Positions 7,834 to 16,221 of a stretch of DNA of 45,010 nt are shown one piece after another. Source of the stretch: Minisyncoccota bacterium (GTDB lineage Bacteria > Patescibacteriota > Minisyncoccia > Phycocordibacterales > JACZSL01); assembly GCA_028280145.1 (NCBI GenBank), contig JANQMM010000048.1, positions 1-45,010 of the forward strand, in the 5' to 3' direction. The notes beneath the pieces were generated by a model. The model had not been told where the DNA came from and made no database searches. It was given only the letters and a program-made list of their open reading frames with translations. The translations under genes and the position numbers were made by a program. Numbering within the stretch: the first letter of the stretch is position 1; each line of letters starts with the position of its first letter.

Positions 7834-8886
7834 TCAAGCGATGCTCCCGGTAAGTTCATAAATTGGCATAATGATGGCAAGCGCAATGAAACCAACGGTC
7901 ACTGCGATAAACCCAAGAAGTAAGGGTTCGATGATTGTGGGAAGTTTTTTTGCCTGGGCGTTGACTTCTTTCGTATAAAACTCTGCCAGATAACTAAAAG
8001 AGTCGCTCAAGGTGCCGCTTTTCTCCCCAACCAACACGATGTTAGTGACCATTTTTGGAAACAGAAATGTATTCTTTTCCATGGAAGTCGAAAGTTTCAC
8101 GCCTTCCTCGATGTCTCTTTGCATCTGTTCCATCGCTTTTTCGTACAATGCGTTGGTCACAGAATTCCTGACAATTTCTACCGAACGATTGATGGTAAGA
8201 CCGCTTCTAAGAAGCGTCGTGTATAGTTCTGTGATAAGTGCCAGTTGATAATTTTTCAGCATATTACCAAGTAGTGGTGTTCGCAGATACACAGTATGTA
8301 CGGTATATCTAATACGAGGAATACGAATCATGTACATGTATCCTAAGAAAAGGGCGACAATTAACAAAAGAAACAAAAACCAATAAGCCTGAACAAACGT
8401 AGACACCGATAGTAGTAACCTTGTCATAAGTGGTAATTCCACCTGAAGCTGACCGAAGACCGGCACCAGTTTTGGCAAAATGAATATGACCAACGCACCA
8501 CCAAGAAACAGCGTGGCAGTAAAGATGAGCTTTGGATACATGGTCGCAGCGCTTACTTCACGTTTTAGGTCGGCACTTCGCTCAAACCATTGCGCAAGAA
8601 AGTGTAAATTCTTCTGAAGTGTCCCGCTTGTCTCACCTGCCTGAATGAGACTTATAAATACTGATCCGAAATAATTCTTTCTTTTTTTGAACGCCGAGGA
8701 GAGTAGTGTGCCGCTCTCGATATCATCACGAAGAGTATAAATAACCGATTGAAATTTACGCGAGCGTGCTTGATCGCCAAGTGCACTTAGGGCAACGTTG
8801 ATCGCAATACCACTTTTTAACATTACCGAGAGATTTTTTGCAAAATCAACTTTATCTTGTTCAGTAATAGGTGATAAAAGTGACAT
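7834..8886 (-). CDS. pilC: Type IV pilus platform protein PilC (GspF family)
   Basis: 350 residues with two tandem T2SSF domains (about 10-135 and 210-335), each with the usual SG...L..AL and LI..GE.SG.L (LIQAGETSGTL; VLVGEKSGTL). Membrane helices at about 118-140, 165-190 and 318-342 give the standard three-helix topology. It forms the inner-membrane platform turned by the PilB ATPase. It starts 3 nt after pilB and is followed by the minor pilins. Confidence 0.93.
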   Translation of the reverse strand: MSLLSPITEQDKVDFAKNLSVMLKSGIAINVALSALGDQARSRKFQSVIYTLRDDIESGTLLSSAFKKRKNYFGSVFISLIQAGETSGTLQKNLHFLAQWFERSADLKREVSAATMYPKLIFTATLFLGGALVIFILPKLVPVFGQLQVELPLMTRLLLSVSTFVQAYWFLFLLLIVALFLGYMYMIRIPRIRYTVHTVYLRTPLLGNMLKNYQLALITELYTTLLRSGLTINRSVEIVRNSVTNALYEKAMEQMQRDIEEGVKLSTSMEKNTFLFPKMVTNIVLVGEKSGTLSDSFSYLAEFYTKEVNAQAKKLPTIIEPLLLGFIAVTVGFIALAIIMPIYELTGSIA

Positions 8887-8889
8887 ACG

Positions 8890-10677
8890 TTATATCTTTG
8901 ATGCTTTTATTACCTCCTCCAGCGTTGTGATGCCGTTTACAACTTTTTTAAGCCCGTCATTAAGAAGTGGTGTCATGCCAAGTTCACACGCTTTCTTGTA
9001 GATAGCAGAAGCAGAAGCTTTTTCCACAACAAGTGAACGTATCTCCTCATTCACTTGAAGCACTTCAAAAATACCGACTCTGCCACTAAAACCTGTTAAG
9101 CCACATACTTTGCATCCCGCCCCCGCGTATAAACGCATTTTTGAAAGATTTTGTACACCACTTATTTCTTTTAGCCGTTCTTTAATGAGCGGATCCATTC
9201 TAAGTGCTGACCGTTCGTTCTTGTTCAACAAATGACTCTTCTTGCAATGAGTACAGATCTTTCTAACAAGACGTTGCGATATCACCACGTTTACGGAGGA
9301 GGCAACAAGAAAAGATTCCATGCCCATTTCAAGTAATCTGGGAAATGTGGTTGGGGCATCGTTGGTATGAAGTGTAGAGAGTAAAAGATGGCCGGTCATT
9401 GCTGCATTCACTGCAATATCGGCGGTTTCTTCATCCCTGATTTCACCCACCATAATAATGTCCGGATCTTGTCGAACAATAGAACGCAGTCCTGTTGCAA
9501 ATGTAAGACCCTTTTTCTGGTTGACCTGTGTTTGTTGCACACGACTCATATCGTACTCAACCGGATCCTCTATGGTCATGATATTTACCTCCGGCCTGTT
9601 AAGAAAGCGTAAAATAGTGTACAGCGTTGTTGTCTTCCCCGAACCAGTTGGACCAACTGCTAATACCATGCCGTGCGGCTTATGTGACGCCTCCACTATC
9701 TTTTCGTAATCATTTTCATCGAGACCAATGTTTTGAAGTGAAAAGCGCTTATTGTGAGAAGCAAGCAATCGCATCACCACGTTTTCGCCCCGCGTGATCG
9801 GAATGATCGACACACGAACATCAAACGCTGTATCGTCAACCTCATACTCAAACCGGCCGTCTTGGGCAGCGGCATGCTCATCTGTTTGCAGGCGAGACAT
9901 AATCTTGATTCGAAACACCACTTTTTCATGCAAATTCATTGGATACGTAGCCGCTTCATGCAAGATTCCGTCAATACGAAATCTAATGAGTATTTTGTCT
10001 GTAAGTGGTTCAATATGAATATCTGAAGCACGGCTGTCGTGAGCATACTCCAGAAGAAGGTTCACTAACTCAACAATATCTCCTTCATCTCCTTCCCTGA
10101 CACAACATTGTATAAACTCCTCAACTTTCTCGCGAAGATCCCCTTTGTAGTATTTAAGTGCCTCTTGAATGCTGGCGTTTGTAGCATAATATATTTCTAT
10201 TTTCTTTCCTGTCTTTTTCTCTAAGAGTTTAATGAATTCATAATTATCTGTATTTGATGTGGCAAGCTTGAGGCAGTTGTTTTCTTCTCCAAAAAAGATT
10301 GCTTGTTGGGCATATGCGACAACTTCAGGAATAATATCCAAAAATGTTTTTGCGATCTGATACTGGCTGAGATCAACGAAATGGTAATTCAAATAGTCGG
10401 CAACGGTTTTACCAAAATTTTCATCAGATATCAATCCTTCGGAAACAAAGAATTCTTCAGGTGGAATGTTGTGCTTTTTCGCTGATTCTAAGGCAGATTT
10501 AAATTGCTTTGCTGCTACATGTCCCGGTGTTACAAGCAGTTTCTTTAATGTTTTTTCATCAATCTTCATAATTGAAATCCCAACGTTACTCTCTTGATGA
10601 ATTCCCTTAACACGACCGTCTTTCTGTCTTAACAACAGAAGTGAGCACGATGACGAAAATATCTCTCGTGCAATCAT
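8890..10677 (-). CDS. pilB: Pilus extension ATPase PilB (GspE family)
   Basis: Hexameric secretion ATPase powering pilus assembly. Numbered from the ATG at 10677 (595 residues): an MshEN-type N-domain (about 50-165), Walker A GPTGSGKTT (342-350), Asp box TIEDPVEY (368-375), Walker B IIMVGEIRD (407-415), His box TLHTNDAP (435-442) and a zinc site CTHC (475-478) with CKVC (522-525). Family-like sequence begins at residue 37 (MKIDEKTLKKLL, ATG at 10569), which may be the true start. The ATG at 10677 directly abuts an AAGGAGG, too close for normal use, and the first 36 residues look atypical. It heads the pilus operon. No PilT retraction ATPase is seen in the window. Confidence 0.93.
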   Translation of the reverse strand: MIAREIFSSSCSLLLLRQKDGRVKGIHQESNVGISIMKIDEKTLKKLLVTPGHVAAKQFKSALESAKKHNIPPEEFFVSEGLISDENFGKTVADYLNYHFVDLSQYQIAKTFLDIIPEVVAYAQQAIFFGEENNCLKLATSNTDNYEFIKLLEKKTGKKIEIYYATNASIQEALKYYKGDLREKVEEFIQCCVREGDEGDIVELVNLLLEYAHDSRASDIHIEPLTDKILIRFRIDGILHEAATYPMNLHEKVVFRIKIMSRLQTDEHAAAQDGRFEYEVDDTAFDVRVSIIPITRGENVVMRLLASHNKRFSLQNIGLDENDYEKIVEASHKPHGMVLAVGPTGSGKTTTLYTILRFLNRPEVNIMTIEDPVEYDMSRVQQTQVNQKKGLTFATGLRSIVRQDPDIIMVGEIRDEETADIAVNAAMTGHLLLSTLHTNDAPTTFPRLLEMGMESFLVASSVNVVISQRLVRKICTHCKKSHLLNKNERSALRMDPLIKERLKEISGVQNLSKMRLYAGAGCKVCGLTGFSGRVGIFEVLQVNEEIRSLVVEKASASAIYKKACELGMTPLLNDGLKKVVNGITTLEEVIKASKI

Positions 10678-10880
10678 CCTCCTTGAACGAGGAATACTGT
10701 TCCGTTATCCGATAAGAGGTGTGTACAGACCCAAAGAAAATGGGTTCCGGTTCTATCTTCCTTGCCTTTTCAACGACTTTTTCGCCGCTATGCGCTTTTC
10801 TGCAAATATTCCATGCGCCATTGATGGAGTTAGAAATTTTTATTCATATTTCCAACCATCATAATAATCCCAGAAATAAG

Positions 10881-10900
10881 ATGAAATTTTTATGAAATTT
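10881..10900 (+). promoter_or_regulatory. Tandem direct repeat ATGAAATTT, 11-nt register
   Basis: ATGAAATTT at 10881-10889 and 10892-10900, starts exactly 11 nt apart. OmpR/PhoB-type regulators bind as dimers to direct repeats with about one helical turn of spacing, and the next gene encodes such a regulator, so an autoregulatory box is plausible. It lies about 40 nt upstream of the -35. Confidence 0.4.
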
Positions 10901-10937
10901 ATCTCATAAAAAAATAAAAAGGCTAGAATAAGGGTGG

Positions 10938-10966
10938 TTGGGTGCCCAAAAAATGTCTTGTATACT
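10938..10966 (+). promoter_or_regulatory. Promoter of the response-regulator gene
   Basis: TTGGGT (10938-10943), 17 nt, TATACT (10961-10966). The leader would be about 65 nt. Short inverted repeats overlap both boxes. Confidence 0.6.
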
Positions 10967-11037
10967 TAGACAAAGGAGAGATAAAGAAAAAGTGAAGAAA
11001 TGTTAATTTTTTTCAAAAATGTTCACAAAATAGAAAG

Positions 11038-11703
11038 ATGAAGATTTTAGTAGTCGATGACGATAAGGCAATACGTGATTTTCTCAAAAAATCATTAGAG
11101 GCGGAATATTTCGCCGTTGATACAGCAGAGGATGGAGAAGAAGCCTTGGCTCTCGCCCGTATCAGTAATTATGATCTCATTAGTCTTGACTGGAATCTGC
11201 CCAAAATGAGTGGTCGAGAAGTGTGCGAGACACTCCGACGAGATGGCTCTACTGTGCCAATAATTGTACTTTCGGTCAGGACAGATACGAGTTCGAAAGC
11301 TGAAATATTGAACATAGGAGCGGACGACTATCTAAGTAAGCCCTTTTCGTTTGAAGAATTCATCGCACGAGTCCGTGCACTACTTCGAAGACCCGGCCAC
11401 ATAGAAGGAGAGATACTTGAGGTGAAGAACGTACAACTTGATACGAAGAAGATGACAGTGACATGCAACAAGAAGGAAATATATTTAACCAGAAAAGAGT
11501 TCATGCTTCTTGAATATTTATTGCGAAACAAAGGCTCGGTAATGTCTCGAGGAATGATTATGGAACATGTTTGGGATATGAATGCAGACCCTTTCTCAAA
11601 CACGATTGAATCACACATCATGAGCTTGCGTAGAAAAATTGATCAGTCGGGGAAAAATAAAATCATTCAAACAATTCCGGGAAGAGGATATAAGATCGAA
11701 TAA
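11038..11703 (+). CDS. OmpR/PhoB-family response regulator
   Basis: 221 residues. The receiver domain (1-120) has the acidic pocket DDD (7-9), phospho-acceptor Asp51 in SLDWNLPKMSG, the switch Ser79 and Lys101 in LSKPF. The winged-helix effector domain (about 128-221) has the usual LTRKEFMLLEYLLRNKG, the recognition segment SNTIESHIMSLRRKI and the C-terminal IQTIPGRGYKIE. Cytoplasmic transcription factor. The partner kinase is not adjacent, but the histidine kinase at 13667-15517, two genes away, is the obvious candidate (inference). Divergent from the pilus operon, so control of pili is possible but unproven. An 11-nt-register repeat upstream suggests autoregulation. Confidence 0.93.
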   Translation: MKILVVDDDKAIRDFLKKSLEAEYFAVDTAEDGEEALALARISNYDLISLDWNLPKMSGREVCETLRRDGSTVPIIVLSVRTDTSSKAEILNIGADDYLSKPFSFEEFIARVRALLRRPGHIEGEILEVKNVQLDTKKMTVTCNKKEIYLTRKEFMLLEYLLRNKGSVMSRGMIMEHVWDMNADPFSNTIESHIMSLRRKIDQSGKNKIIQTIPGRGYKIE

Positions 11704-11863
11704 AGAATCTGTTGTAAAAAAATATGTATGTAAAGGTCATGAATATTTTTTTGTGATCTTTTTTGCATTTTTATTTAAACTTTAATTTATCAAAAATACA
11801 TGCTCAAAAAGGTATTTTTAGAAATGGACATACGTACTTTAAAATACACAGGAGGAATGAAAA

Positions 11864-12853
11864 ATGTCCGAACTACTTCATACAGTAACGCGTAGTACCC
11901 TACCCGATAACGCCGACCTCAATACGGTGTATCGACTTACCCCCATAGATCCGGACGAAGCCTACTACCAGGAAAGAACTGATAGAAATATCGGCTGGAT
12001 CACCAAAGAAGAACAGCAGATGCTCAAAGGTGCAGTTGTCGGTATCGCTGGTTGTGGCGGAATGGGCGGTACATTGGCTCAGATATTTGTCCGACTCGGT
12101 GTCGGCGAAGTTCGTATTGCGGATTGCGAGGAATTCGATCCGTCGAATATAAACCGACAATTTGCCGCAAGAAGAAATACCGTCGGCGTTTCCAAGGCCA
12201 TCGCAACTGCAAGAGCGGTGCGGGATATCAGTGACGATACCACCCTCGTCGTATATCCTCAGGGAATTGTGGAAGAAACGGTTGAAAGCTTTGTCACCGG
12301 TTGCGATGTCATTTGTGACGAGATCGAATTTTGGGCAATTGGATCTCGCATTCTTCTACATCAGTACGCAAGAATGATCGGCGTTTCCTCGTTTGTCTGT
12401 AGCACAGTCGGTTTTGGCACAAGGTTGATGAAATTCAATCCAAGCGGCCATACCATGGAGTCGTGCGTTTCACTTTCACTTGAAGATGCATTGATTATCC
12501 AAAACAAAATACAGACGAGGACCGCCAACAGTGAGGATGTTAGAAGCATTATGACAAAACTCACCACAGGTCTTGTCCCCAATGTGCACGGCTATACACT
12601 ACCCCATCACTCCTTCGATGACCATGCGCTGGTGCTTGAACGGCTGGAAAAAGAAAATAGTGCTTCTATTCTATCCACCAACCCAAGTATGGCATCAGGC
12701 TTTCTCGCCGATCATGTATTACTTCACCTCTTGAATGGCTCACGTTCAAGAGATGTGGTGGAGCCGCCGGAGCCGCCGGGTTACCTATATTTCGATGCCG
12801 CACGAATGGATGCGCGAGTTGTCACACCAGGCGAGGTGAGAGATGAAAACTAG
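11864..12853 (+). CDS. ThiF/MoeB/HesA-family (E1-like) adenylyltransferase
   Basis: 329 residues. The Rossmann-type nucleotide site GIAGCGGMGG (60-69), an acidic residue after strand 2 (IADCEEFD, Asp87) and NINRQF (95-100) are the ATP-binding signatures of E1-like enzymes. Lys111 in VGVSKA and the Asp-rich GCDVICDE (146-153) correspond to the remaining ATP/Mg site. The family activates a C-terminal carboxylate, of a ubiquitin-like protein or small molecule, by adenylation. No CxxC zinc pairs as in MoeB/ThiF are seen, and no ubiquitin-like partner is nearby. About 40 residues precede the core. A strong AGGAGG lies 8 nt before the ATG. It overlaps the next gene by 11 nt, so the two products probably act together. 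Substrate unknown. Confidence 0.8.
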   Translation: MSELLHTVTRSTLPDNADLNTVYRLTPIDPDEAYYQERTDRNIGWITKEEQQMLKGAVVGIAGCGGMGGTLAQIFVRLGVGEVRIADCEEFDPSNINRQFAARRNTVGVSKAIATARAVRDISDDTTLVVYPQGIVEETVESFVTGCDVICDEIEFWAIGSRILLHQYARMIGVSSFVCSTVGFGTRLMKFNPSGHTMESCVSLSLEDALIIQNKIQTRTANSEDVRSIMTKLTTGLVPNVHGYTLPHHSFDDHALVLERLEKENSASILSTNPSMASGFLADHVLLHLLNGSRSRDVVEPPEPPGYLYFDAARMDARVVTPGEVRDEN

Positions 12854-13448
12854 ATCTCAACTGAGTGTTAGCATTGTCACCGAACAGAGAGAAAAAGAAG
12901 GTGTTCTAAAACATGTAGAGCACGTGTATATGGAACACTTTGACGTTAAACCTCCTCCCATAGAGGTTATTTTTGTCGCCAGAGAAAACTCAAAGATCGT
13001 GGGAACGTTGGGGTTTGACTATTGTAACGGTGACGGTGAGATGCCGCTTGAAGAAATCTTTGCATTCGATAAAAACAAAACTCCGTTGACATATGATCCG
13101 CGCAGATCAATCCAATTCAGTCGATGGACCGCCGAGAACCCGAAAATTTCCATAGTGCTTATCTACGCTTCAACGCTGTATGCCTTAAACAGAGGGATGT
13201 GTTACGGGTGGAGCGAACAAAAGGAGAAAGCCGCAAAGTCGGCTATACGAGCCGGAGTGCAGCTACATGAAGTATGCGACGCCGTGATCAGAACAAATTC
13301 AATTCCCCGAGAGATAAGACGATTCTACACGACTAAGCCCGCGCCCAAGCTCTACATGGTTGAGCTTGGACAAATGTTACGCGCAGCCTCAAAACGAACA
13401 TCTTTATTGATAAGTAGTGGGGTGTTGCATTTGGAGAAAAGTGCCTAG
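12843..13448 (+). CDS. GNAT-fold acyltransferase-like protein, LuxI/FeeM/T_hemolysin type (tentative)
   Basis: 201 residues. Pattern: an early strand IEVIFVARENSKIVGTLGF (about 39-57), an acidic middle, then SIQFSRWTAENP (about 89-100), which recalls the E-x-SR(F/W) segment of LuxI-type synthases and N-acyl amino acid synthases, and a helix ending YALNRGMCYGW. These suggest a GNAT-like fold that makes or modifies an acylated small molecule; the catalytic residues cannot be confirmed by eye, and Gln replaces the usual Glu before FSR. The start overlaps the ThiF-like gene, with GAGGTG 5 nt upstream of the ATG. The pair ends at a strong terminator (13482-13520), so it is a two-gene unit. Alternative: an unrelated hypothetical. 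Confidence 0.5.
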   Translation: MKTRSQLSVSIVTEQREKEGVLKHVEHVYMEHFDVKPPPIEVIFVARENSKIVGTLGFDYCNGDGEMPLEEIFAFDKNKTPLTYDPRRSIQFSRWTAENPKISIVLIYASTLYALNRGMCYGWSEQKEKAAKSAIRAGVQLHEVCDAVIRTNSIPREIRRFYTTKPAPKLYMVELGQMLRAASKRTSLLISSGVLHLEKSA

Positions 13449-13481
13449 GAAAAAAGGTGTCTACTCGAGCCTTGATTTGAG

Positions 13482-13520
13482 CCTCAAGTCTCTCAGAAAT
13501 GTTTGACTTGAGGTTTTTTT
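13482..13520 (+). terminator. Intrinsic terminator of the ThiF-acyltransferase unit
   Basis: Stem CCTCAAGTC / GACTTGAGG (9 bp perfect), 14-nt loop, then seven T. Confidence 0.9.
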
Positions 13521-13549
13521 ATATAATGAGTTTGAGGGCATGTAATTCT

Positions 13550-13624
13550 ATGACGCCACCACTGTTTCTATTTAGTGTTATATCAATTCTTGTTTTTTTG
13601 GTTGGTTTTTATGTTTTCTTATAA
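13550..13624 (+). pseudogene. Detached first membrane helix of the histidine kinase, ended by TAA
   Basis: ATG at 13550 opens 24 codons reading MTPPLFLFSVISILVFLVGF and YVFL, a perfect first TM helix, then TAA at 13622-13624. The same frame continues without another stop into the kinase (NQKGVVHRVFFLLFSLGVTTW). The two parts fit the N-terminus of 7TM histidine kinases when joined, so a single base change (for example AAA to TAA) or a sequencing error appears to have split the gene. Confidence 0.75.
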
Positions 13625-13666
13625 AATCAAAAAGGGGTTGTTCATCGTGTTTTTTTCTTATTCTCT

Positions 13667-15517
13667 TTGGGTGTAACTACGTGGGTCGCGAGTTTTGTGT
13701 TTCTTGCTTTAACAGAACTGCCAGTATTCGCAAAACTCATACTTCTTGGCGGAACTCTCGTTGTCGGAACACTTTATGTACTTTCATATATATTCCCACA
13801 AAAAGACAAGGTTCCCGCAAGAGTTTTGTTAGCACTGTTGCCACTATACACTACGGCCATAATTATTTCATTTTCACCACTAATTATACAAGGAGCAATC
13901 GTACACCAAGACGGCCACCTTGAACCAATAAACGGACCTCTGTTTCCTTTGTTTGCGGTAATTTTCATCGTATATATCGTTGCCACGATAGTGCAATTTT
14001 TAAAAAGTTACCGTTCCTCTGCAGGACGTGCGCGTTTGCAAATAAGATACTTTTTCATGGGGCTGGGTATTTTTATAGTAGCAGCGGTTATTTTTGATGT
14101 GATACTCCCCTGGATTGGAATAACGGAACTCAATGTGCTTGGCCCCATGGCCTCACTAATATTTGTAGGATCTACTGGTTACGCTATTGTTCGACATCAA
14201 CTACTTGACATCAGGATCGTCATCCAACGAGGTATTATTTACACGACATTGTTTGTCCTGATTATCGGATTGTACCTCTCACTTATAGCTTCTCTTGGTT
14301 ACCTGGCACACATCACCGCAGATTTAGCAGCGATTATTGCTGCAGGTATTACCACAATCATAGGTATTTTCACTACCCCGACGATTGATCGCTATCTGCG
14401 AAAAATTACCGATGCGTTTTTATTTAAAGATAGATATGATTATTCTGAAGCATTGTATGAGCTGAGTAAAATACTAAACCATAACGTTGACGTTGACACC
14501 ATAACGAATGAATCTGAAGAAGCGTTGCGGAACATACTTCGCGTATCAAGAATAGAGATTTTTTCAAATAGTAAATTTAAAAATTCCAAACATATAAAAA
14601 AGGAAGAAGGCGAATTGCTAGTACCAATCAGTTATAAAAATCAGGTACGAGGATGCATTATTGTAGGATTGAAACGTTCCGGCGACCCTTTTACCAAAAA
14701 AGACCAATCGCTTTTGAACACCTTTGCCGAGCAAGCGGGCATTGCACTTGAAAAGGCAAGTCTTTTTAGAGAAGTGGAAAGTTATTCGCATAAACTTGAA
14801 GAAAAAGTTCGAAATAGAACCGCAAAAATAGAAAAGCTACAAAAAGACCAGGAACAAATGATAATTGATATATCTCACCAACTCCAAGATCCGCTGACTA
14901 TCGCAAAACTTGAAATTGAGACGATCAAAGAAGAACCTTCGCAAGGCAAAATCGTCACCACACTTGAAAAATCACTTGATGACATTTCAGACTTCACTTA
15001 TCGTTTAATACGACTTGCAAGACTAACCCACTCACCCGCAAAAATTGAAAAAGAGATGCTTAGTATGAGTGACATGCTTAAAGAGACAGTTGAATATTTC
15101 GAGATAATAGCGCAGGAAAAAAGAATAACCGTCATGTACTACATAGAACCGGATCTATACATGTATGGGAATAGAAAGAGTCTACAGGAAGTAGTAACCA
15201 ACCTGCTTTCCAACGCCATAAAATACAACGTACGAGATATAAAGGATAAGAGAATATATGTTGGTTTATTTGAGAAAGACGACAACATTGTATTAACCGT
15301 GCAGGATACCGGTATCGGCATCGCTACAGAAGAGCTTCCTTTGATATTTAATAGATTTCACAAAGTAAAAAAGGACCCTGCCTTAAACATCAAAAGTGTT
15401 GGTTTGGGACTTTCCATTGTAAAGCGCATTGTCGACCTTCACGGTGGAAATATAGATGTTTTAAGCGCTATAAGTAAAGGTGCGACATTTACCCTCTCGT
15501 TTCCCAAAAAGAGCTGA
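13667..15517 (+). CDS. 7TM-type sensor histidine kinase (5' end interrupted)
   Basis: Numbered from the TTG at 13667 (616 residues), the first usable start after the in-frame TAA at 13622. Residues 1-235 hold six to seven hydrophobic helices, matching the N-terminal 7TM sensor region of histidine kinases minus its first helix. A GAF domain follows (about 255-365, ending EQAGIALEKASLF), then a coiled coil. The DHp segment DISHQLQDPL contains phospho-acceptor His404. The ATPase domain has N box NLLSNAIKYN, G1 DTGIGIA, F box FNRFHKV and G2 GLGLSIVKRIVDLHGG. All catalytic motifs are intact. The TTG has no Shine-Dalgarno. The likely partner is the response regulator at 11038. Either the protein is truncated, or the TAA is an error and the gene runs 13550-15517. 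Confidence 0.88.
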   Translation: MGVTTWVASFVFLALTELPVFAKLILLGGTLVVGTLYVLSYIFPQKDKVPARVLLALLPLYTTAIIISFSPLIIQGAIVHQDGHLEPINGPLFPLFAVIFIVYIVATIVQFLKSYRSSAGRARLQIRYFFMGLGIFIVAAVIFDVILPWIGITELNVLGPMASLIFVGSTGYAIVRHQLLDIRIVIQRGIIYTTLFVLIIGLYLSLIASLGYLAHITADLAAIIAAGITTIIGIFTTPTIDRYLRKITDAFLFKDRYDYSEALYELSKILNHNVDVDTITNESEEALRNILRVSRIEIFSNSKFKNSKHIKKEEGELLVPISYKNQVRGCIIVGLKRSGDPFTKKDQSLLNTFAEQAGIALEKASLFREVESYSHKLEEKVRNRTAKIEKLQKDQEQMIIDISHQLQDPLTIAKLEIETIKEEPSQGKIVTTLEKSLDDISDFTYRLIRLARLTHSPAKIEKEMLSMSDMLKETVEYFEIIAQEKRITVMYYIEPDLYMYGNRKSLQEVVTNLLSNAIKYNVRDIKDKRIYVGLFEKDDNIVLTVQDTGIGIATEELPLIFNRFHKVKKDPALNIKSVGLGLSIVKRIVDLHGGNIDVLSAISKGATFTLSFPKKS

Positions 15518-15522
15518 ATATA

Positions 15523-15551
15523 TTGCTGAAAAGGCGTTCCTGTGGTATATT
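15523..15551 (+). promoter_or_regulatory. Promoter of infC-rpmI-rplT
   Basis: TTGCTG (15523-15528), 17 nt, TATATT (15546-15551). The predicted start near 15558 would make the leader only about 32-35 nt, most of it the hairpin at 15559-15580. Confidence 0.75.
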
Positions 15552-15558
15552 TTACGTC

Positions 15559-15580
15559 ACTTGCGTGCTAATACGCGAGT
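15559..15580 (+). promoter_or_regulatory. 5'-terminal hairpin in the infC leader
   Basis: ACTTGCGT / ACGCGAGT form an 8-bp stem (one T-G pair) with loop GCTAAT. It begins at the predicted transcript end and stops 9 nt before the ATT/TTG start codons, over the region where a Shine-Dalgarno would be expected. It may stabilise the mRNA or take part in control of infC. Confidence 0.55.
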
Positions 15581-15592
15581 ATTTAAGCCATT

Positions 15593-16204
15593 TTGAAAGA
15601 ACGAGTACTTATAAACGAAAGCATCACAGCTCCGGAATTGCGAGTGGTGGGTGTTGATGGAGAAAATATTGGTGTTGTCTCAAACGCAGAGGCCCAAAAG
15701 CTTGCAAAAGAAGCGGCATTGGATCTCATCATTATCTCTCCTAAAGCCAAACCGCCAGTTGCAAAAATTGTGGACTATGGTAAATTTCAGTACGATCAAA
15801 AGAAAAAGCAGCGTGAGATAAAGCAAAAAGCTCACGTTACTGAGACAAAAATCATCCAAATCAAGATAGGAACGGGAGAACACGACCTCAACCTGAAAAA
15901 GAAACGAATCGAGGAATGGCTCGAAGAGGGGCATCGCATAAAGGTTGATCTCTTCCTTAAAGGACGGTACAAGTACATGGAGTTCGATTTCCTTAAGGGA
16001 AAGTTGGAAGATTTCCTTGAGATCATAATGATACCCTTTAAAATAGCCGATCCGATCAAGAAAAGTCCAAAAGGACTCTCTTGTACCATAGAGCGAGGGG
16101 CAAAAGTGAAAGTTCAGTCGGCACGTGACAACAGAAAACAAACACCAAAAGCACAAGAAACAAAATCTGAAGATTCGAAAGAGTCTTCGAAAGCTAAAGA
16201 CTAA
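15593..16204 (+). CDS. infC: Translation initiation factor IF-3
   Basis: 203 residues. N-domain ITAPELRVVGVDGENIGVVS and C-domain signature AKPPVAKIVDYGKFQYDQKKK are classical IF-3; IF-3 binds the 30S subunit and rejects wrong start codons. A charged tail of about 30 residues (after KVKVQSARDN) is an extension. The start is TTG at 15593; an in-frame ATT immediately precedes it (15590), recalling the AUU start of E. coli infC. Both codons are of the kind IF-3 discriminates against, so autoregulation by start-codon choice is likely. No Shine-Dalgarno is visible. First gene of the infC-rpmI-rplT operon. Confidence 0.95.
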   Translation: MKERVLINESITAPELRVVGVDGENIGVVSNAEAQKLAKEAALDLIIISPKAKPPVAKIVDYGKFQYDQKKKQREIKQKAHVTETKIIQIKIGTGEHDLNLKKKRIEEWLEEGHRIKVDLFLKGRYKYMEFDFLKGKLEDFLEIIMIPFKIADPIKKSPKGLSCTIERGAKVKVQSARDNRKQTPKAQETKSEDSKESSKAKD

Positions 16205-16221
16205 GTGCTATACGTTGCACT

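Larger units (their letters stand above)
10678..11037. other. Divergent intergenic region between pilB and the response regulator
   Basis: 360 nt without a convincing gene. It holds the regulator promoter (10938-10966), a tandem ATGAAATTT repeat in 11-nt register (10881-10900), an inverted repeat TTGGG/CCCAA (10938-10949) over the -35, and TGTCT/AGACA (10954-10972) around the -10. The AAGGAGG at 10684-10678 abuts the upstream pilB ATG. No clear pilB promoter could be picked out. Confidence 0.6.

Noticed and set aside
13622..13624. Recoded TAA (alternative genetic code) in the histidine kinase
   Set aside because: CPR recoding concerns TGA, and TAA ends many genes in this window (for example rplT and rpmB).
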